NCBI RefSeq assembly: GCF_001648775.1
Contig: NZ_LVEJ01000001.1
Span: forward strand, 186,001 to 250,000
Origin: Pseudomonas fluorescens
GTDB lineage: Bacteria > Pseudomonadota > Gammaproteobacteria > Pseudomonadales > Pseudomonadaceae
Direction of reading: 5' to 3'
DNA: 64,000 nucleotides
Below are positions 1 through 10,654 of the stretch, piece after piece. Below the pieces are notes generated by a model that was not told the DNA's origin, made no database searches, and saw nothing but the letters and a program-made list of their open reading frames with translations. The first letter of the stretch is position 1. Each line of letters opens with the position of its first letter. Made by a program: the position numbers and the translations under genes.

Positions 1-113
1 CGCGCCGCGGTCTCAAGCTTTTCTGCGCTGAATCAACGGTTTGAACCATGCGCGTTGGCGCCAGCGTTTGATCGTGGCACGATGTCGAGGTTATCGACCG
101 AGACCCCCTGACC

Positions 114-1616
114 ATGCCGCAATCCCAAGCCAAGAATCTGTCCCTGATCGCCGCAATCGACCTGGGCTCCAACAGCTTTCACATGGTCGTGGCCAAGGCC
201 CAGAACGGCGAAATCCGCATTCTCGAGCGCCTCGGCGAGAAAGTTCAGCTGGCTGCCGGCATCGACGATGAGCGCAAGCTCAACGAAGAATCGATGCAAC
301 GCGGCCTCGATTGTCTCAAGCGTTTTGCCCAACTGATCAACGGTATGCCGCTGGGCGCCGTGCGTATCGTTGGCACCAACGCCTTGCGTGAAGCGCGCAA
401 CCGCCTCGAATTCATCCACCGCGCCGAAGAAATCCTCGGTCATCCGGTGGAAGTCATCTCCGGCCGCGAAGAAGCGCGGCTGATTTATCTGGGCGTGTCG
501 CACACCCTCGCCGACACCCCGGGCAAACGTCTGGTCGCCGACATCGGCGGCGGCAGTACCGAGTTCATCATCGGTCAGCGTTTCGAGCCGCTGCTGCGCG
601 AAAGTCTGCAGATGGGTTGCGTCAGCTTCACCCAGCGCTACTTCAAGGATGGCAAGATCACCCCGGCCCGCTACGCCCAGGCGTACACGGCGGCGCGGCT
701 GGAGATCATGAGCATCGAACACGCCCTGCACCGCCTGACCTGGGATGAAGCCATCGGCTCCTCGGGCACCATCCGCGCCATCGGCTTGGCCCTGAAGGCT
801 GGTGGTCATGGCACCGGTGAGGTGAATGCCGAAGGTCTGGCCTGGCTCAAGCGTCGCCTGTTCAAGCTCGGCGACGTCGACAAGATCGATTTCGAAGGCA
901 TCAAGCCGGATCGCCGGACAATCTTCCCGGCGGGTCTGGCGATTCTCGAAGCGATTTTCGACGCCCTCGAACTGCAACGCATGGATCACTGCGACGGCGC
1001 CCTGCGTGAAGGCGTGCTCTACGACCTGCTCGGACGTCATCATCACGAAGACGTGCGCGAGCGCACCCTGACCTCGCTGATGGAGCGTTACCACGTCGAC
1101 CTCGAGCAGGCGGCACGGGTCGAACGCAAAGCCTTGCACGCGTTCGATCAAGTTGCGGTGGACTGGGAGCTGGATGACGGCATCTGGCGCGAACTCCTTG
1201 GCTGGGCGGCGAAAGTGCACGAAGTCGGCCTCGATATCGCTCACTATCACTACCACAAACACGGCGCCTACCTGATCGAGCACTCGGACCTCGCGGGCTT
1301 CTCCCGTGAAGACCAACAGATGCTCGCGCTATTGGTGCGTGGCCACCGCCGCAACATTCCCAAAGACAAGTTTGCCGACTTCGGCGACGACGGTGACAAG
1401 CTGATTCGCCTGTGCGTGCTGCTGCGCTTTGCGATCCTGTTCCACCACATTCGTGGCACCCAGACGATGCCGCAGGTGGTGTTGCACGCCAAGGGCAATA
1501 CCCTGGATGTGGAATTCCCGGAGAACTGGCTGGATGAGAATCAGCTGACTCAGGCGGATTTCGGGCTTGAGGCGGATTGGCTGACGCGGGTGGGGATTGT
1601 ACTTAACGTTCACTGA
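114..1616 (+). CDS. ppx: Exopolyphosphatase
   Basis: Cytoplasmic Ppx/GppA-family enzyme that removes terminal phosphates from inorganic polyphosphate. The 500-residue protein starts with the ASKHA phosphate-binding motif DLGSNSFH (about residues 17-24) and has the second motif DIGGGSTEF near residue 143; the C-terminal half is the HD-like helical region. Length is normal for proteobacterial Ppx. It faces ppk1, so the polymer-making and polymer-degrading genes are convergent. The ATG at 114 was chosen because it places the ASKHA motif at the usual distance from the N-terminus. The 113 bases before it hold no gene I can support; in Pseudomonas this spot normally separates ppx from a divergent trxA. 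Confidence 0.96.
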   Translation: MPQSQAKNLSLIAAIDLGSNSFHMVVAKAQNGEIRILERLGEKVQLAAGIDDERKLNEESMQRGLDCLKRFAQLINGMPLGAVRIVGTNALREARNRLEFIHRAEEILGHPVEVISGREEARLIYLGVSHTLADTPGKRLVADIGGGSTEFIIGQRFEPLLRESLQMGCVSFTQRYFKDGKITPARYAQAYTAARLEIMSIEHALHRLTWDEAIGSSGTIRAIGLALKAGGHGTGEVNAEGLAWLKRRLFKLGDVDKIDFEGIKPDRRTIFPAGLAILEAIFDALELQRMDHCDGALREGVLYDLLGRHHHEDVRERTLTSLMERYHVDLEQAARVERKALHAFDQVAVDWELDDGIWRELLGWAAKVHEVGLDIAHYHYHKHGAYLIEHSDLAGFSREDQQMLALLVRGHRRNIPKDKFADFGDDGDKLIRLCVLLRFAILFHHIRGTQTMPQVVLHAKGNTLDVEFPENWLDENQLTQADFGLEADWLTRVGIVLNVH

Positions 1617-1631
1617 GTCTCGATTGGACAT

Positions 1632-1663
1632 AAAAAAGGCGATCCTTCTGGATCGCCTTTTTT
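1632..1663. terminator. Rho-independent terminator after ppx
   Basis: The inverted repeat AAAAAAGGCGATCC / GGATCGCCTTTTTT with a 4-base loop lies 16 bases after the ppx stop. A-rich and T-rich ends make it potentially bidirectional. Confidence 0.9.
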
Positions 1664-1707
1664 ATTTAGTGTTCGGCTGGGATTTAGTGGTGCGCGTGAG
1701 ATCGATG

Positions 1708-1856
1708 CCCCTCACCCCAGCCCTCTCCCGAGGGAGAGGGAGCTGATTTGTGGGCTTTTCAAATCCTGAGTTCGACTCGGTATTGCAAGTCGGCGTAACC
1801 CTGACATCCACCTCGGTCAGTCCCCTCTCCCTCTGGGAGAGGGTTAGGGTGAGGGG
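1708..1856. repeat. Palindromic intergenic repeat with CCCTCACCC/GGGTGAGGG ends
   Basis: About 149 bp between the ppx terminator and the ppk1 stop. Both ends carry the complementary arms CCCCTCACCC and GGGTGAGGGG, each flanked by its own short hairpin (CCCTCTCCC..GGGAGAGGG). The structure resembles a small non-autonomous repeat of the REP/MITE kind. It encodes no protein. Confidence 0.7.
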
Positions 1857-1859
1857 CTC

Positions 1860-4085
1860 TTAGCTGCTTACCGGAAGGATGGGGCTACCCAACCGTTCCA
1901 GCAACGTCGCCTGCGCACTCCTCGGGTTCTGGTTGCCGGTCGGCGTGTTGCGAATGTATCGGCCATCCGACTGCAAGCTCCAGCTATGAGTGTTATCAGT
2001 CAGGTACAGCTCCAGCTCTTTCTTCACCCGGGTCAGCAGCTTTTTGCCTTCGACCGGGAAGCAAGTCTCGACGCGCTTGTCGAGGTTGCGCTCCATCCAG
2101 TCGGCGCTGGAGAGGAACATCTGCTCGTCGCCGCCGTTGAGGAAGTAGAACACCCGCGTGTGCTCAAGGAAGCGCCCGATGATCGAGCGCACATGGATGT
2201 TGTGCGAAACCCCGGCGATGCCCGGACGCAGGCAGCACATGCCGCGCACCACCAGATCGATGCGCACGCCAGACTGGCTGGCCTTGTACAGCGCGCGGAT
2301 GATCTTCGGATCGGTCAGCGAGTTGAACTTGGCGATGATGTGCGCCGGTTTGCCGTCGAGCGCAAATTGCGTCTCGCGGGTGATCATGTCGAGCATGCCC
2401 TTTTTCAGGGTAAACGGCGCATGCAGCAACTTCTTCATGCGCAGGGTTTTACCCATGCCGATCAACTGGCTGAACAGTTTGCCGACGTCTTCGCACAAGG
2501 CGTCGTCGGAAGTCAGCAGGCTGTAGTCGGTGTACAGCTTGGCGTTGCCGGCGTGGTAGTTACCGGTGCCGAGGTGCGCGTAGCGGACGATTTCGCCGGC
2601 TTCACGACGCAGGATCAGCATCATCTTGGCGTGGGTCTTGAAGCCGACCACGCCGTAGATCACCACCGCACCGGCCGCTTGCAGACGGCTGGCCAGTTGC
2701 AGGTTGGACTCTTCGTCAAACCGCGCACGCAGCTCGATGACCGCCGTGACTTCCTTACCGTTACGCGCGGCATCCACCAGCGCATCGACGATTTCGGAGT
2801 TGGCGCCGGAACGGTACAGGGTCTGGCGTACGGCCAGAACGTGCGGGTCTTTCGCCGCCTGACGCAGCAGGTCGACCACCGGGGTGAACGACTCGAACGG
2901 GTGCAGCAGCAGGATGTCCTGCTTGCTGACCACGCTGAAGATGTTTTCGCTGTTCTGCAGCAGTTTCGGGATCTGCGGGGTGAACGGCGTGTATTGCAGC
3001 TCCGGGTGGCTGTCCAGACCGGTGATGCTGAACAGCCGCGTCAAGTTGACCGGGCCGTTGACCTGGTACAGCTCGCTCTCGCTCAGGTTGAACTGCTTGA
3101 GCAGGTAATCCGAGAGGTGTTTCGGGCAAGTGTCGGCGACTTCCAGACGCACCGCATCACCGTAACGACGCGAGAACAACTCACCACGCAGTGCGCGAGC
3201 CAAGTCTTCAACGTCTTCGGAGTCGAGCGCGAGGTCAGCGTTTCGGGTCAGACGGAACTGATAGCAGCCTTTTACCTTCATGCCCTGGAACAGGTCATCG
3301 GCGTGGGCGTGGATCATCGACGACAGGAACACATAGTTGTCGCCAGCGCCGCCGACTTCTTCCGGCACCTTGATGATCCGTGGCAGCAAGCGCGGCGCCG
3401 GGATGATCGCCAGACCGGAGTCGCGACCGAAGGCGTCGATGCCTTCCAGCTCGACGATGAAGTTCAGGCTCTTGTTCACCAGCAACGGGAACGGGTGCGT
3501 CGGGTCGAGGCCGATCGGGGTGATGATCGGCGCGATCTCGTCGCGGAAGTAGCGGCGCACCCAGGTCTTGAGCTTGACCGTCCAGTTGCGGCGACGGATG
3601 AAGCGCACCTGATGCTTTTCCAGCTCCGGCAACAGAATGTCGTTGAGGATCGCGTACTGACGATCAACATGGCCGTGGACCAGCTCGCTGATCCGCGCCA
3701 GTGCTTGATGCGGTTGCAGACCGTCGGCACCCGCCTGTTCACGGGCGAAGGTGATTTGCTTCTTCAGGCCGGCGACGCGGATTTCAAAGAATTCGTCGAG
3801 GTTGCTGGAAAAGATCAGCAGGAACTTCAGGCGTTCCAGTAACGGATAGGACTCGTCCAGCGCCTGTTCGAGCACGCGGATGTTGAATTGCAGTTGCGAG
3901 AGCTCGCGGTGGATGTACAGGCTGCTGTCATCCAGACCGGGAATGGCAATCGCCGGCACCGCCGCCGCAGGTTCGGCCGCCGGCGCGGGTGGCGCAGGCT
4001 CCAGTTCCGGCGGGGTCTCGGTGATTTGCTCGACCACCGGCTGAGCTTCTTTTACTGCAACTTCCGTGAGTCCTTCGGTATTCAT
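1860..4085 (-). CDS. ppk1: Polyphosphate kinase 1
   Basis: Reversibly polymerises the gamma-phosphate of ATP into polyphosphate. The 741-residue protein has the PPK1 order: N-terminal domain beginning around residue 50 ([15 protein letters not shown]), head domain, then two phospholipase-D-like catalytic domains. The autophosphorylated histidine is in HLGTGNYH, and a second conserved histidine lies in [12 protein letters not shown]. The first 45 or so residues are a Pro/Ala/Glu-rich extension that looks disordered. It lies 18 bp downstream of hemB on the same strand, so co-transcription with hemB is likely. The stop codon abuts the palindromic repeat that separates it from ppx. Confidence 0.96.
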   Translation of the reverse strand: MNTEGLTEVAVKEAQPVVEQITETPPELEPAPPAPAAEPAAAVPAIAIPGLDDSSLYIHRELSQLQFNIRVLEQALDESYPLLERLKFLLIFSSNLDEFFEIRVAGLKKQITFAREQAGADGLQPHQALARISELVHGHVDRQYAILNDILLPELEKHQVRFIRRRNWTVKLKTWVRRYFRDEIAPIITPIGLDPTHPFPLLVNKSLNFIVELEGIDAFGRDSGLAIIPAPRLLPRIIKVPEEVGGAGDNYVFLSSMIHAHADDLFQGMKVKGCYQFRLTRNADLALDSEDVEDLARALRGELFSRRYGDAVRLEVADTCPKHLSDYLLKQFNLSESELYQVNGPVNLTRLFSITGLDSHPELQYTPFTPQIPKLLQNSENIFSVVSKQDILLLHPFESFTPVVDLLRQAAKDPHVLAVRQTLYRSGANSEIVDALVDAARNGKEVTAVIELRARFDEESNLQLASRLQAAGAVVIYGVVGFKTHAKMMLILRREAGEIVRYAHLGTGNYHAGNAKLYTDYSLLTSDDALCEDVGKLFSQLIGMGKTLRMKKLLHAPFTLKKGMLDMITRETQFALDGKPAHIIAKFNSLTDPKIIRALYKASQSGVRIDLVVRGMCCLRPGIAGVSHNIHVRSIIGRFLEHTRVFYFLNGGDEQMFLSSADWMERNLDKRVETCFPVEGKKLLTRVKKELELYLTDNTHSWSLQSDGRYIRNTPTGNQNPRSAQATLLERLGSPILPVSS

Positions 4086-4103
4086 TGAATGTTCCTGGGA
4101 GGG

Positions 4104-5243
<1,140 letters not shown>

Positions 5244-5324
5244 TCACGTCGAGACACATTTGGACACTTTCATGAATGTGTCCGAAGGGTTAGGCTGCGC
5301 GTTCATTTCGCCAGCACCCAGACA

Positions 5325-5981
5325 ATGCTCCAACAATTTCTGCATGACTTTGGCTACTTTGCCTTGTTCCTCGGCACGTTCTTCGAAGGCGAAACCATTC
5401 TGGTGCTCGCGGGCTTCCTCGCGTTCCGTGGATACATGGACATCAATCTGGTGGTGGTCGTGGCGTTCTTCGGCAGCTATGCCGGCGATCAGCTGTGGTA
5501 CTTCCTCGGCCGCAAGCACGGGCGCAAGTTGCTGGCGCGCAAACCGCGCTGGCAGATGATGGGCGACCGCGCGCTGGAGCACATTCGCAAACATCCGGAC
5601 ATTTGGGTGCTGAGCTTCCGTTTCGTTTACGGTCTGCGCACGGTGATGCCGGTGGCGATCGGTCTGTCGGGGTATCCGCCGGGACGCTATTTGCTGCTCA
5701 ACGGCATTGGCGCGGCAATCTGGGCTACGGCGCTGGCGGCGGCGGCTTACCACTTCGGCGCGGTGCTGGAGGGCATGCTCGGCAGCATCAAGAAATACGA
5801 GCTGTGGGTACTCGGCGCGCTGCTGATCCTTGGCGTTGGCCTGTGGCTGCGTCGCCGCTTCAAGAATGCGCGGCTGGCCAAGCAGGTTTACGAGGACGAG
5901 CAAATCGCCAAAGCGGCCAAGGCTGAACAGCTCGAAGCCGAACAGGCCAACCCCGCCGAACCTAAGACGCCAGCCGAGTAA
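5325..5981 (+). CDS. DedA family membrane protein
   Basis: Integral membrane protein of the DedA/SNARE-associated family, linked to polyprenyl- or phospholipid flipping and envelope homeostasis. The 218 residues contain the family motifs FFEGETILVLAGFLA near the N-terminus, GDQLWYFLGRKHG near residue 60, and FRFVYGLRTVMPVAIGLSG around residue 100, followed by hydrophobic segments. The C-terminal tail after about residue 185 is charged and Ala/Glu-rich. Its 3' end overlaps the convergent sterol-desaturase gene by 20 bp. Substrate unknown. Confidence 0.85.
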   Translation: MLQQFLHDFGYFALFLGTFFEGETILVLAGFLAFRGYMDINLVVVVAFFGSYAGDQLWYFLGRKHGRKLLARKPRWQMMGDRALEHIRKHPDIWVLSFRFVYGLRTVMPVAIGLSGYPPGRYLLLNGIGAAIWATALAAAAYHFGAVLEGMLGSIKKYELWVLGALLILGVGLWLRRRFKNARLAKQVYEDEQIAKAAKAEQLEAEQANPAEPKTPAE

Positions 5982-7197
5982 CGCGCTGGCGACTCACATA
6001 CAGCCCGCCCACACTGAGCAGGCTGTAGGCAAGCAGGCCAACCCACATTACCGGGTTGGCCGGCGATAGCCCGACCAGTGGCGCCAGCCATAGCAGCGGC
6101 ACATTCAACCCCAGCCGCAGCAACTCGACCTTCAGCGCCCTCGGGCGATTCTCCAGGGCCACGCCCAACGCAAACAAGCCAAAAGCCACTGCGCCCCAAC
6201 CGAGCAGCAGCGCGGCCGTCGGCAGGCTTCTTTCCAGGTTCATCAGATAACTGCCCAGCGCGATGTACACGCAAAACTGCAGCGCCACATAGCATTGCTG
6301 ACGCCGCTCGAGCGGTACCTCGAATTTGCCGAAGCGGGCCAGATCCGGTTTGTTCATAGGGTACTTCGCCGCCACGTCCGCCGGGCGCCAACCGGTGCGC
6401 ATGAACCAGATTCGCAGCTTGTCCCACGGGCGCTCGGCCCGCCGTGCGTCATCCCACAACTGCGCATAAAACTGCAGATTGGCCCACAGCGGATTCCAGC
6501 TCGCCAGCGGCGTGGTCACGCCGAAAACCACCGGTTCGTTGTCATCTTCTTCCTGAAACGTGCCGAACAGCCGATCCCAAAGAATGAACACACCGCCGTA
6601 GTTGCGATCCATGTAGAGAGCGTTCTGTGCATGGTGAGCCCGATGATTGGATGGCGTGACGAAAAACCACTCGAACCAGCCAAGTTTGGGAATGTGGCGG
6701 GTGTGCACCCAGAATTGATAGAGCAGATTCAGCGCTGCGACGCTGACAAACACCAGCAGCGGCACGCCGAGCATGGCCATCGGCAGGTAGAAAATCCAGC
6801 CGAGCAGAAAGCCGGTGCTGGTCTGGCGCAACGCGGTGGAGAGGTTGTACTCCTCGCTCTGGTGATGCACCGAATGCGCAGCCCAAAGGATGTTGCGCTC
6901 ATGGCCCAGGCGGTGCAGCCAGTAGTAGCAGAAGTCGTAGAGAACGAAGGCCAGCACCCAGACCCAGGCGCTGTCCGCCGACAGTTTGAACAGCGCCAGG
7001 TGCTCCAAAGCAAAGGCATAGGTCAACAGCCCTACGCCTTTGGTCAGCAATCCGGTGGTGGTCGACAGCACGCCGGTACTGATGCTGCTCACCGCATCGG
7101 CGAGGCGATAGTTATTCACCCCGCGCCAGCGGTCGGCGATCAGCTCAACCGCAATCAACACGAGGAAAAACGGCACCGCATACAGAATGAAATCCAT
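5962..7197 (-). CDS. Sterol desaturase / fatty acid hydroxylase superfamily protein
   Basis: Predicted membrane di-iron enzyme of 411 residues. The histidine clusters are visible: HRLGH around residue 100, HSVHH about 13 residues later, and NHRAHH around residue 185, the arrangement that binds two irons in the hydroxylase/desaturase superfamily. Several hydrophobic segments precede and follow the core, and the last 120 residues look like additional membrane helices. I start at 7197 (MDFILYAVPFF) rather than 7215 because the protein then begins directly with a membrane segment. Overlaps the 3' end of dedA. Substrate unknown; lipid hydroxylation is an inference from the family. Confidence 0.82.
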   Translation of the reverse strand: MDFILYAVPFFLVLIAVELIADRWRGVNNYRLADAVSSISTGVLSTTTGLLTKGVGLLTYAFALEHLALFKLSADSAWVWVLAFVLYDFCYYWLHRLGHERNILWAAHSVHHQSEEYNLSTALRQTSTGFLLGWIFYLPMAMLGVPLLVFVSVAALNLLYQFWVHTRHIPKLGWFEWFFVTPSNHRAHHAQNALYMDRNYGGVFILWDRLFGTFQEEDDNEPVVFGVTTPLASWNPLWANLQFYAQLWDDARRAERPWDKLRIWFMRTGWRPADVAAKYPMNKPDLARFGKFEVPLERRQQCYVALQFCVYIALGSYLMNLERSLPTAALLLGWGAVAFGLFALGVALENRPRALKVELLRLGLNVPLLWLAPLVGLSPANPVMWVGLLAYSLLSVGGLYVSRQRVTRLAS

Positions 7198-7313
7198 GAC
7201 GCGCCCCGCTCGCAAACGTATGGAACAGATCCTAGGCTCAGCGCCCGATTAACCCTATGGCAACGCGCGACAATTTAGTGGACATTTAGCGCCATGAATC
7301 TGGAGAGAAACCC

Positions 7314-7982
7314 ATGAGCAAAAAAGTTGCAGTGATCCTGTCCGGCAGTGGCGTGTACGACGGCGCCGAGATCCATGAGAGCGTGATCACCCTGCTGCGT
7401 CTCGACCAACGCGGCGCCCAGGTGCAGTGCTTCGCCCCAAACATCGCGCAATTACACGTGATCAACCACCTGACGGGCGAAGAAATGCCCGAGTCGCGCA
7501 ACGTCCTGGTGGAGTCGGCGCGCATCGCCCGCGGCAACATCAAGGACATCCGCGAGGCCGACGTCGACGACTTCGATGCCCTGATCGTGCCCGGTGGTTT
7601 TGGTGCAGCGAAGAACCTGTCCAACTTCGCCGTCGAAGGTGCTGGCTGCAGCGTGCAGCCTGAAGTTTTGGCTTTGGCAGAGGCATTTGCCGAAGCAGGC
7701 AAGCCCGTCGGCCTGATGTGCATCTCGCCGGCCTTGGCCGCGAAGATCTACGGCCCGGGCGTGACCTGCACCATCGGCAACGATGCCGACACCGCCACGG
7801 CAATGAACAAGATGGGCGCCACCCACGAAGACTGTGCGGTGACCGATATCATCGAAGACAAGGCACGCAAACTGGTGACCACTCCGGCATACATGCTGGC
7901 GCAGAACATCAGCGAAGCGGCTTCGGGGATTAACAAACTGGTCGACCGGGTCCTCGAACTGACCCACGAAAACGACGCCTGA
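7314..7982 (+). CDS. elbB: Isoprenoid biosynthesis glyoxalase ElbB
   Basis: DJ-1/PfpI-superfamily protein of 222 residues, described in E. coli as a glyoxalase-like factor linked to isoprenoid metabolism. Visible motifs are VILSGSGVYDGAEIHE at the N-terminus, PGGFGAAKNLSNFA around residue 90, and the nucleophile elbow GLMCISPAL with Cys near residue 135. Length is normal. The start has a GGAGAG box eight bases upstream. It stands alone; a REP pair follows 24 bp after the stop. Confidence 0.9.
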   Translation: MSKKVAVILSGSGVYDGAEIHESVITLLRLDQRGAQVQCFAPNIAQLHVINHLTGEEMPESRNVLVESARIARGNIKDIREADVDDFDALIVPGGFGAAKNLSNFAVEGAGCSVQPEVLALAEAFAEAGKPVGLMCISPALAAKIYGPGVTCTIGNDADTATAMNKMGATHEDCAVTDIIEDKARKLVTTPAYMLAQNISEAASGINKLVDRVLELTHENDA

Positions 7983-8006
7983 TCCCCGGCAGCACACACA
8001 ACAAAA

Positions 8007-8095
8007 TGTGGGAGCGAGCTTGCTCGCGAATGCGGTCGGTCATTCAACATCGTATTGCCTGACCTGACGCTTTCGCGAGCAAGCTCGCTCCCACA
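8007..8095. repeat. REP pair (inverted)
   Basis: Two 24-bp copies of the Pseudomonas REP sequence, TGTGGGAGCGAGC..GCTCGCGAA at 8007-8030 and its reverse complement at 8072-8095, separated by 41 bp. Sits between elbB and yaiI. Confidence 0.9.
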
Positions 8096-8112
8096 GGGGA
8101 TTTGTGTAGGGC

Positions 8113-8568
8113 TCAGGGTTTGCGGGTCAGGCGCGTGAGGATCCGGTCCAGCGCATTGGCAAACGCCTGCTTTTCGCGATCACCGAACGGCGCCGGGCCG
8201 CCGCTGATCTGGCCCTGTTCTCGCAAGTCGGTGAACAGGTTGCGCACCGCCAACCGCTCACCCATGTTCTGTGCATCGAACTCCTTGCCGCGCGGGTCCA
8301 GCGCCGCCACGCCCTTCTTTACCAAACGATCAGCCAGTGGAATATCGCTGCAAATCACCAGCTCACCGGGCACCGCGTGCTCGACCAGATAATCGTCCGC
8401 TGCGTCCGGGCCGCTCGGCACCACGATCAGTTTGACGATGGCCAGCCCCGGCTTGATCTGCGGCTGCCCGGCCACCAGCACCACTTCGAACTGGCGCTTG
8501 AGGGCAAACTTCACCACCAGATCCTTCGCCGCCCGCGGACAAGCATCGGCATCGATCCATACACGCAT
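8113..8568 (-). CDS. YaiI/YqxD family protein (DUF188)
   Basis: Small cytoplasmic protein of 151 residues of the YaiI/YqxD (UPF0178) family, related in fold to PIN/NYN nucleases. The N-terminus MRVWIDADACPRAAKD is the family signature, with the acidic residues expected for a metal site. The frame runs upstream to 8625, but those extra codons are REP sequence, so the ATG at 8568 is used. It is downstream of the FTR1 gene on the same strand with a REP pair between them. Function not established. Confidence 0.88.
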   Translation of the reverse strand: MRVWIDADACPRAAKDLVVKFALKRQFEVVLVAGQPQIKPGLAIVKLIVVPSGPDAADDYLVEHAVPGELVICSDIPLADRLVKKGVAALDPRGKEFDAQNMGERLAVRNLFTDLREQGQISGGPAPFGDREKQAFANALDRILTRLTRKP

Positions 8569-8589
8569 TTTCCTAACCTCCAAAAACAA

Positions 8590-8653
8590 TTCGCGAGCAA
8601 GCTCGCTCCCACAGGTTACGCGCAAATCCTGTGGGAGCGAGCTTGCTCGCGAA
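8590..8653. repeat. REP pair (inverted)
   Basis: Two 24-bp REP copies in opposite orientation (8590-8613 and 8630-8653) only 16 bp apart, forming a long potential hairpin between the FTR1 gene stop and the yaiI start. Confidence 0.9.
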
Positions 8654-8673
8654 TGTGAGCGCAGCGAATGCTG

Positions 8674-10569
8674 TTAAGCGGCTAGCCGCCGCTTCTCCGC
8701 CACCCAACTGCGCCCATACAACACAACAATCGCCAGAATTGCCACCGCCTGCGCCGTCAACGAATAGGCATCGGCGTGAATCCCCAGCCAATCGAACTCA
8801 AAGAACGCCACCGGCCGCGTGCCGAAGATCCCGGCTTCCTGCAACGCCTTCACACCATGCCCGGCAAACACCACCGACAACGCGCAGAGCAACGCGGCGT
8901 TGATGCTGAAGAACAACGTCAACGGCAGTTTCGCCGAGCCGCGCAGAATTACCCAAGCCAGACCGACCAACAACACCAGCGCCGTCGCGCCACCCGCGAG
9001 CACCGCGTCATGCCCGGCAGGACCTGCCTGTAACCACAGGGTTTCATAAAACAGGATCACTTCGAACAACTCGCGATAGACCGAGAAGAACGCCAGGATC
9101 GCAAAGCCAAAACGCCCACCGCCGCCAACCAGACTGCTCTTGATGTAATCCTGCCAGGCCGCAGCGTGGCGACGGTCATGCATCCACACGCCGAGCCACA
9201 AGACCATGACACTGGCGAACAACGCCGTTGCGCCCTCAAGCAATTCACGCTGCGAACCGCTGACATCGATCACGTACGCCGCCAGCGCCCATGTGCCGAG
9301 GCCGGCCAGCAGCGCCAGGCCCCAGCCGACGTTGACGCTGCGCACCGCCGATTGCTGGCCGGTATTGCGCAAGAAGGCGAGGATCGCCGCCAGGACCAGA
9401 ATCGCTTCCAGACCTTCGCGCAGCAAAATCAGCAGACCGGAGATGTAGCTCAGCGACCAGCTCAAACCGTCACTGCCCAGCAGGCCAGCAGACTCTTTCA
9501 ACTTGGCCTTGGCGGCGTCCAGACGCTGCTCGGCCTGCTCGACCGGCAAGCCGTCCTGCAATGATTGCCGATACGCCATCAGCGATTTTTCGGTGTCTTT
9601 GCGCACGTTGGCGTCGACGTTGTCCAGCGAGCTCTCGACCAGTTCGAAGCCTTCCAGATAGGCCGCAACCGACAGGTCGTAAGCCTGATCGTGTTCACCG
9701 GCGCGGTACGCGGCAAGGCTCTTGTCCAGCGTCGCTGCGGTGTAGTCGAGCAACTGCGCCGGGCCACGCTTGACCTGCGGCGGCTGCGCACGTTGCGCAC
9801 GGAAGGTCGCTGCGGCTTGCGCGCCTTCGGCAGCCTGCACTTCGGCCGGGGTCTGGCGGGCCAGATCGGCGATGTTGTAGGTCTTCTCGGATTTCGCAGC
9901 CGTCGCATCGGCACTGAATCCGGCGATGTAAGTCGCCAGATCCCAGCGCTGCCGATCATCGAGCTGATCGGCGAACGCCGGCATGTCGGTGCCTTCGACG
10001 CCTTGACCGAGGGTGTTGTAGATCGCATACAGACTCAGATGATCCAGCCGCGCCGCATCACGCAGATTGGCCGGTGCCGGGCTCATGCCGAGCCCCGCCG
10101 GACCGTCACCGGCGCCGCTGGCGCCGTGGCACACCGAGCAATTCTGCGCATAGAGCGGCGCACCACGCGTCGGGTCTGGAGTAATGATCGGCGCCTGACT
10201 GACTTCATACGCCACGGCCAGTTGCGCGCCCAGTTGCCGCGCCTGACGGGCCACGTCGGCGCCATCCTGTTTCGCACTGATTGCGTTATGCAAGGCTTCG
10301 ACGCCCTGCTCCAGCGCAGCCTTTTCCGGCTTGGCCGGCATGCCGGCGATAAGCCCTTGCAGCGCCTGGGTGAACTCCAGTTGCTCACGGTATTCGGCGT
10401 CATCGACGACGTTTCCCGCCTCGACCGTAGGCGGATAATCCGCGCTGATGTAATCGAGCAGGTGCAGCGCTTGCGGCGCGCCTTCCACGCTATCGGCCAG
10501 CAGATTGAAACTGCTCAGGGCACACAACGGGAACACCAGCCAGGCCAGGAAACGGGACGAGGCAGTCAT
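8674..10569 (-). CDS. FTR1-family iron permease with an N-terminal cytochrome c domain
   Basis: Inner-membrane high-affinity iron transporter of the FTR1/EfeU family. The 631-residue protein begins with a signal peptide (cleavage near LLADS), then a periplasmic region with one haem-binding CSVCH motif around residue 140 and a candidate axial Met in GTDMPAF. The C-terminal 280 residues are the permease, with the two iron-binding REXXE signatures LREGLEAILVL and VYRELFEVILFY. Fusion of a c-type cytochrome suggests redox handling of iron at uptake, in place of a separate EfeO/EfeB partner; that is inference. No efeO or efeB gene is nearby. Confidence 0.88.
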   Translation of the reverse strand: MTASSRFLAWLVFPLCALSSFNLLADSVEGAPQALHLLDYISADYPPTVEAGNVVDDAEYREQLEFTQALQGLIAGMPAKPEKAALEQGVEALHNAISAKQDGADVARQARQLGAQLAVAYEVSQAPIITPDPTRGAPLYAQNCSVCHGASGAGDGPAGLGMSPAPANLRDAARLDHLSLYAIYNTLGQGVEGTDMPAFADQLDDRQRWDLATYIAGFSADATAAKSEKTYNIADLARQTPAEVQAAEGAQAAATFRAQRAQPPQVKRGPAQLLDYTAATLDKSLAAYRAGEHDQAYDLSVAAYLEGFELVESSLDNVDANVRKDTEKSLMAYRQSLQDGLPVEQAEQRLDAAKAKLKESAGLLGSDGLSWSLSYISGLLILLREGLEAILVLAAILAFLRNTGQQSAVRSVNVGWGLALLAGLGTWALAAYVIDVSGSQRELLEGATALFASVMVLWLGVWMHDRRHAAAWQDYIKSSLVGGGGRFGFAILAFFSVYRELFEVILFYETLWLQAGPAGHDAVLAGGATALVLLVGLAWVILRGSAKLPLTLFFSINAALLCALSVVFAGHGVKALQEAGIFGTRPVAFFEFDWLGIHADAYSLTAQAVAILAIVVLYGRSWVAEKRRLAA

Positions 10570-10654
10570 GAAGGAGTCTCAAGGGGAAATACGGAGTTAC
10601 ATATTGTTCACTCCAGCGGCGTTTCCCTCAAGCTTTGTCGGCATTTCCCAGCGT

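Noticed and set aside
33..1316. Long open frame antisense to ppx (427 codons)
   Set aside because: Shadow frame of a high-G+C gene; no ribosome-binding site, no recognisable domain, and ppx on the other strand is certain. The same applies to the long antisense frames over ppk1, argH, lysA, the PEP-like gene and amtB.
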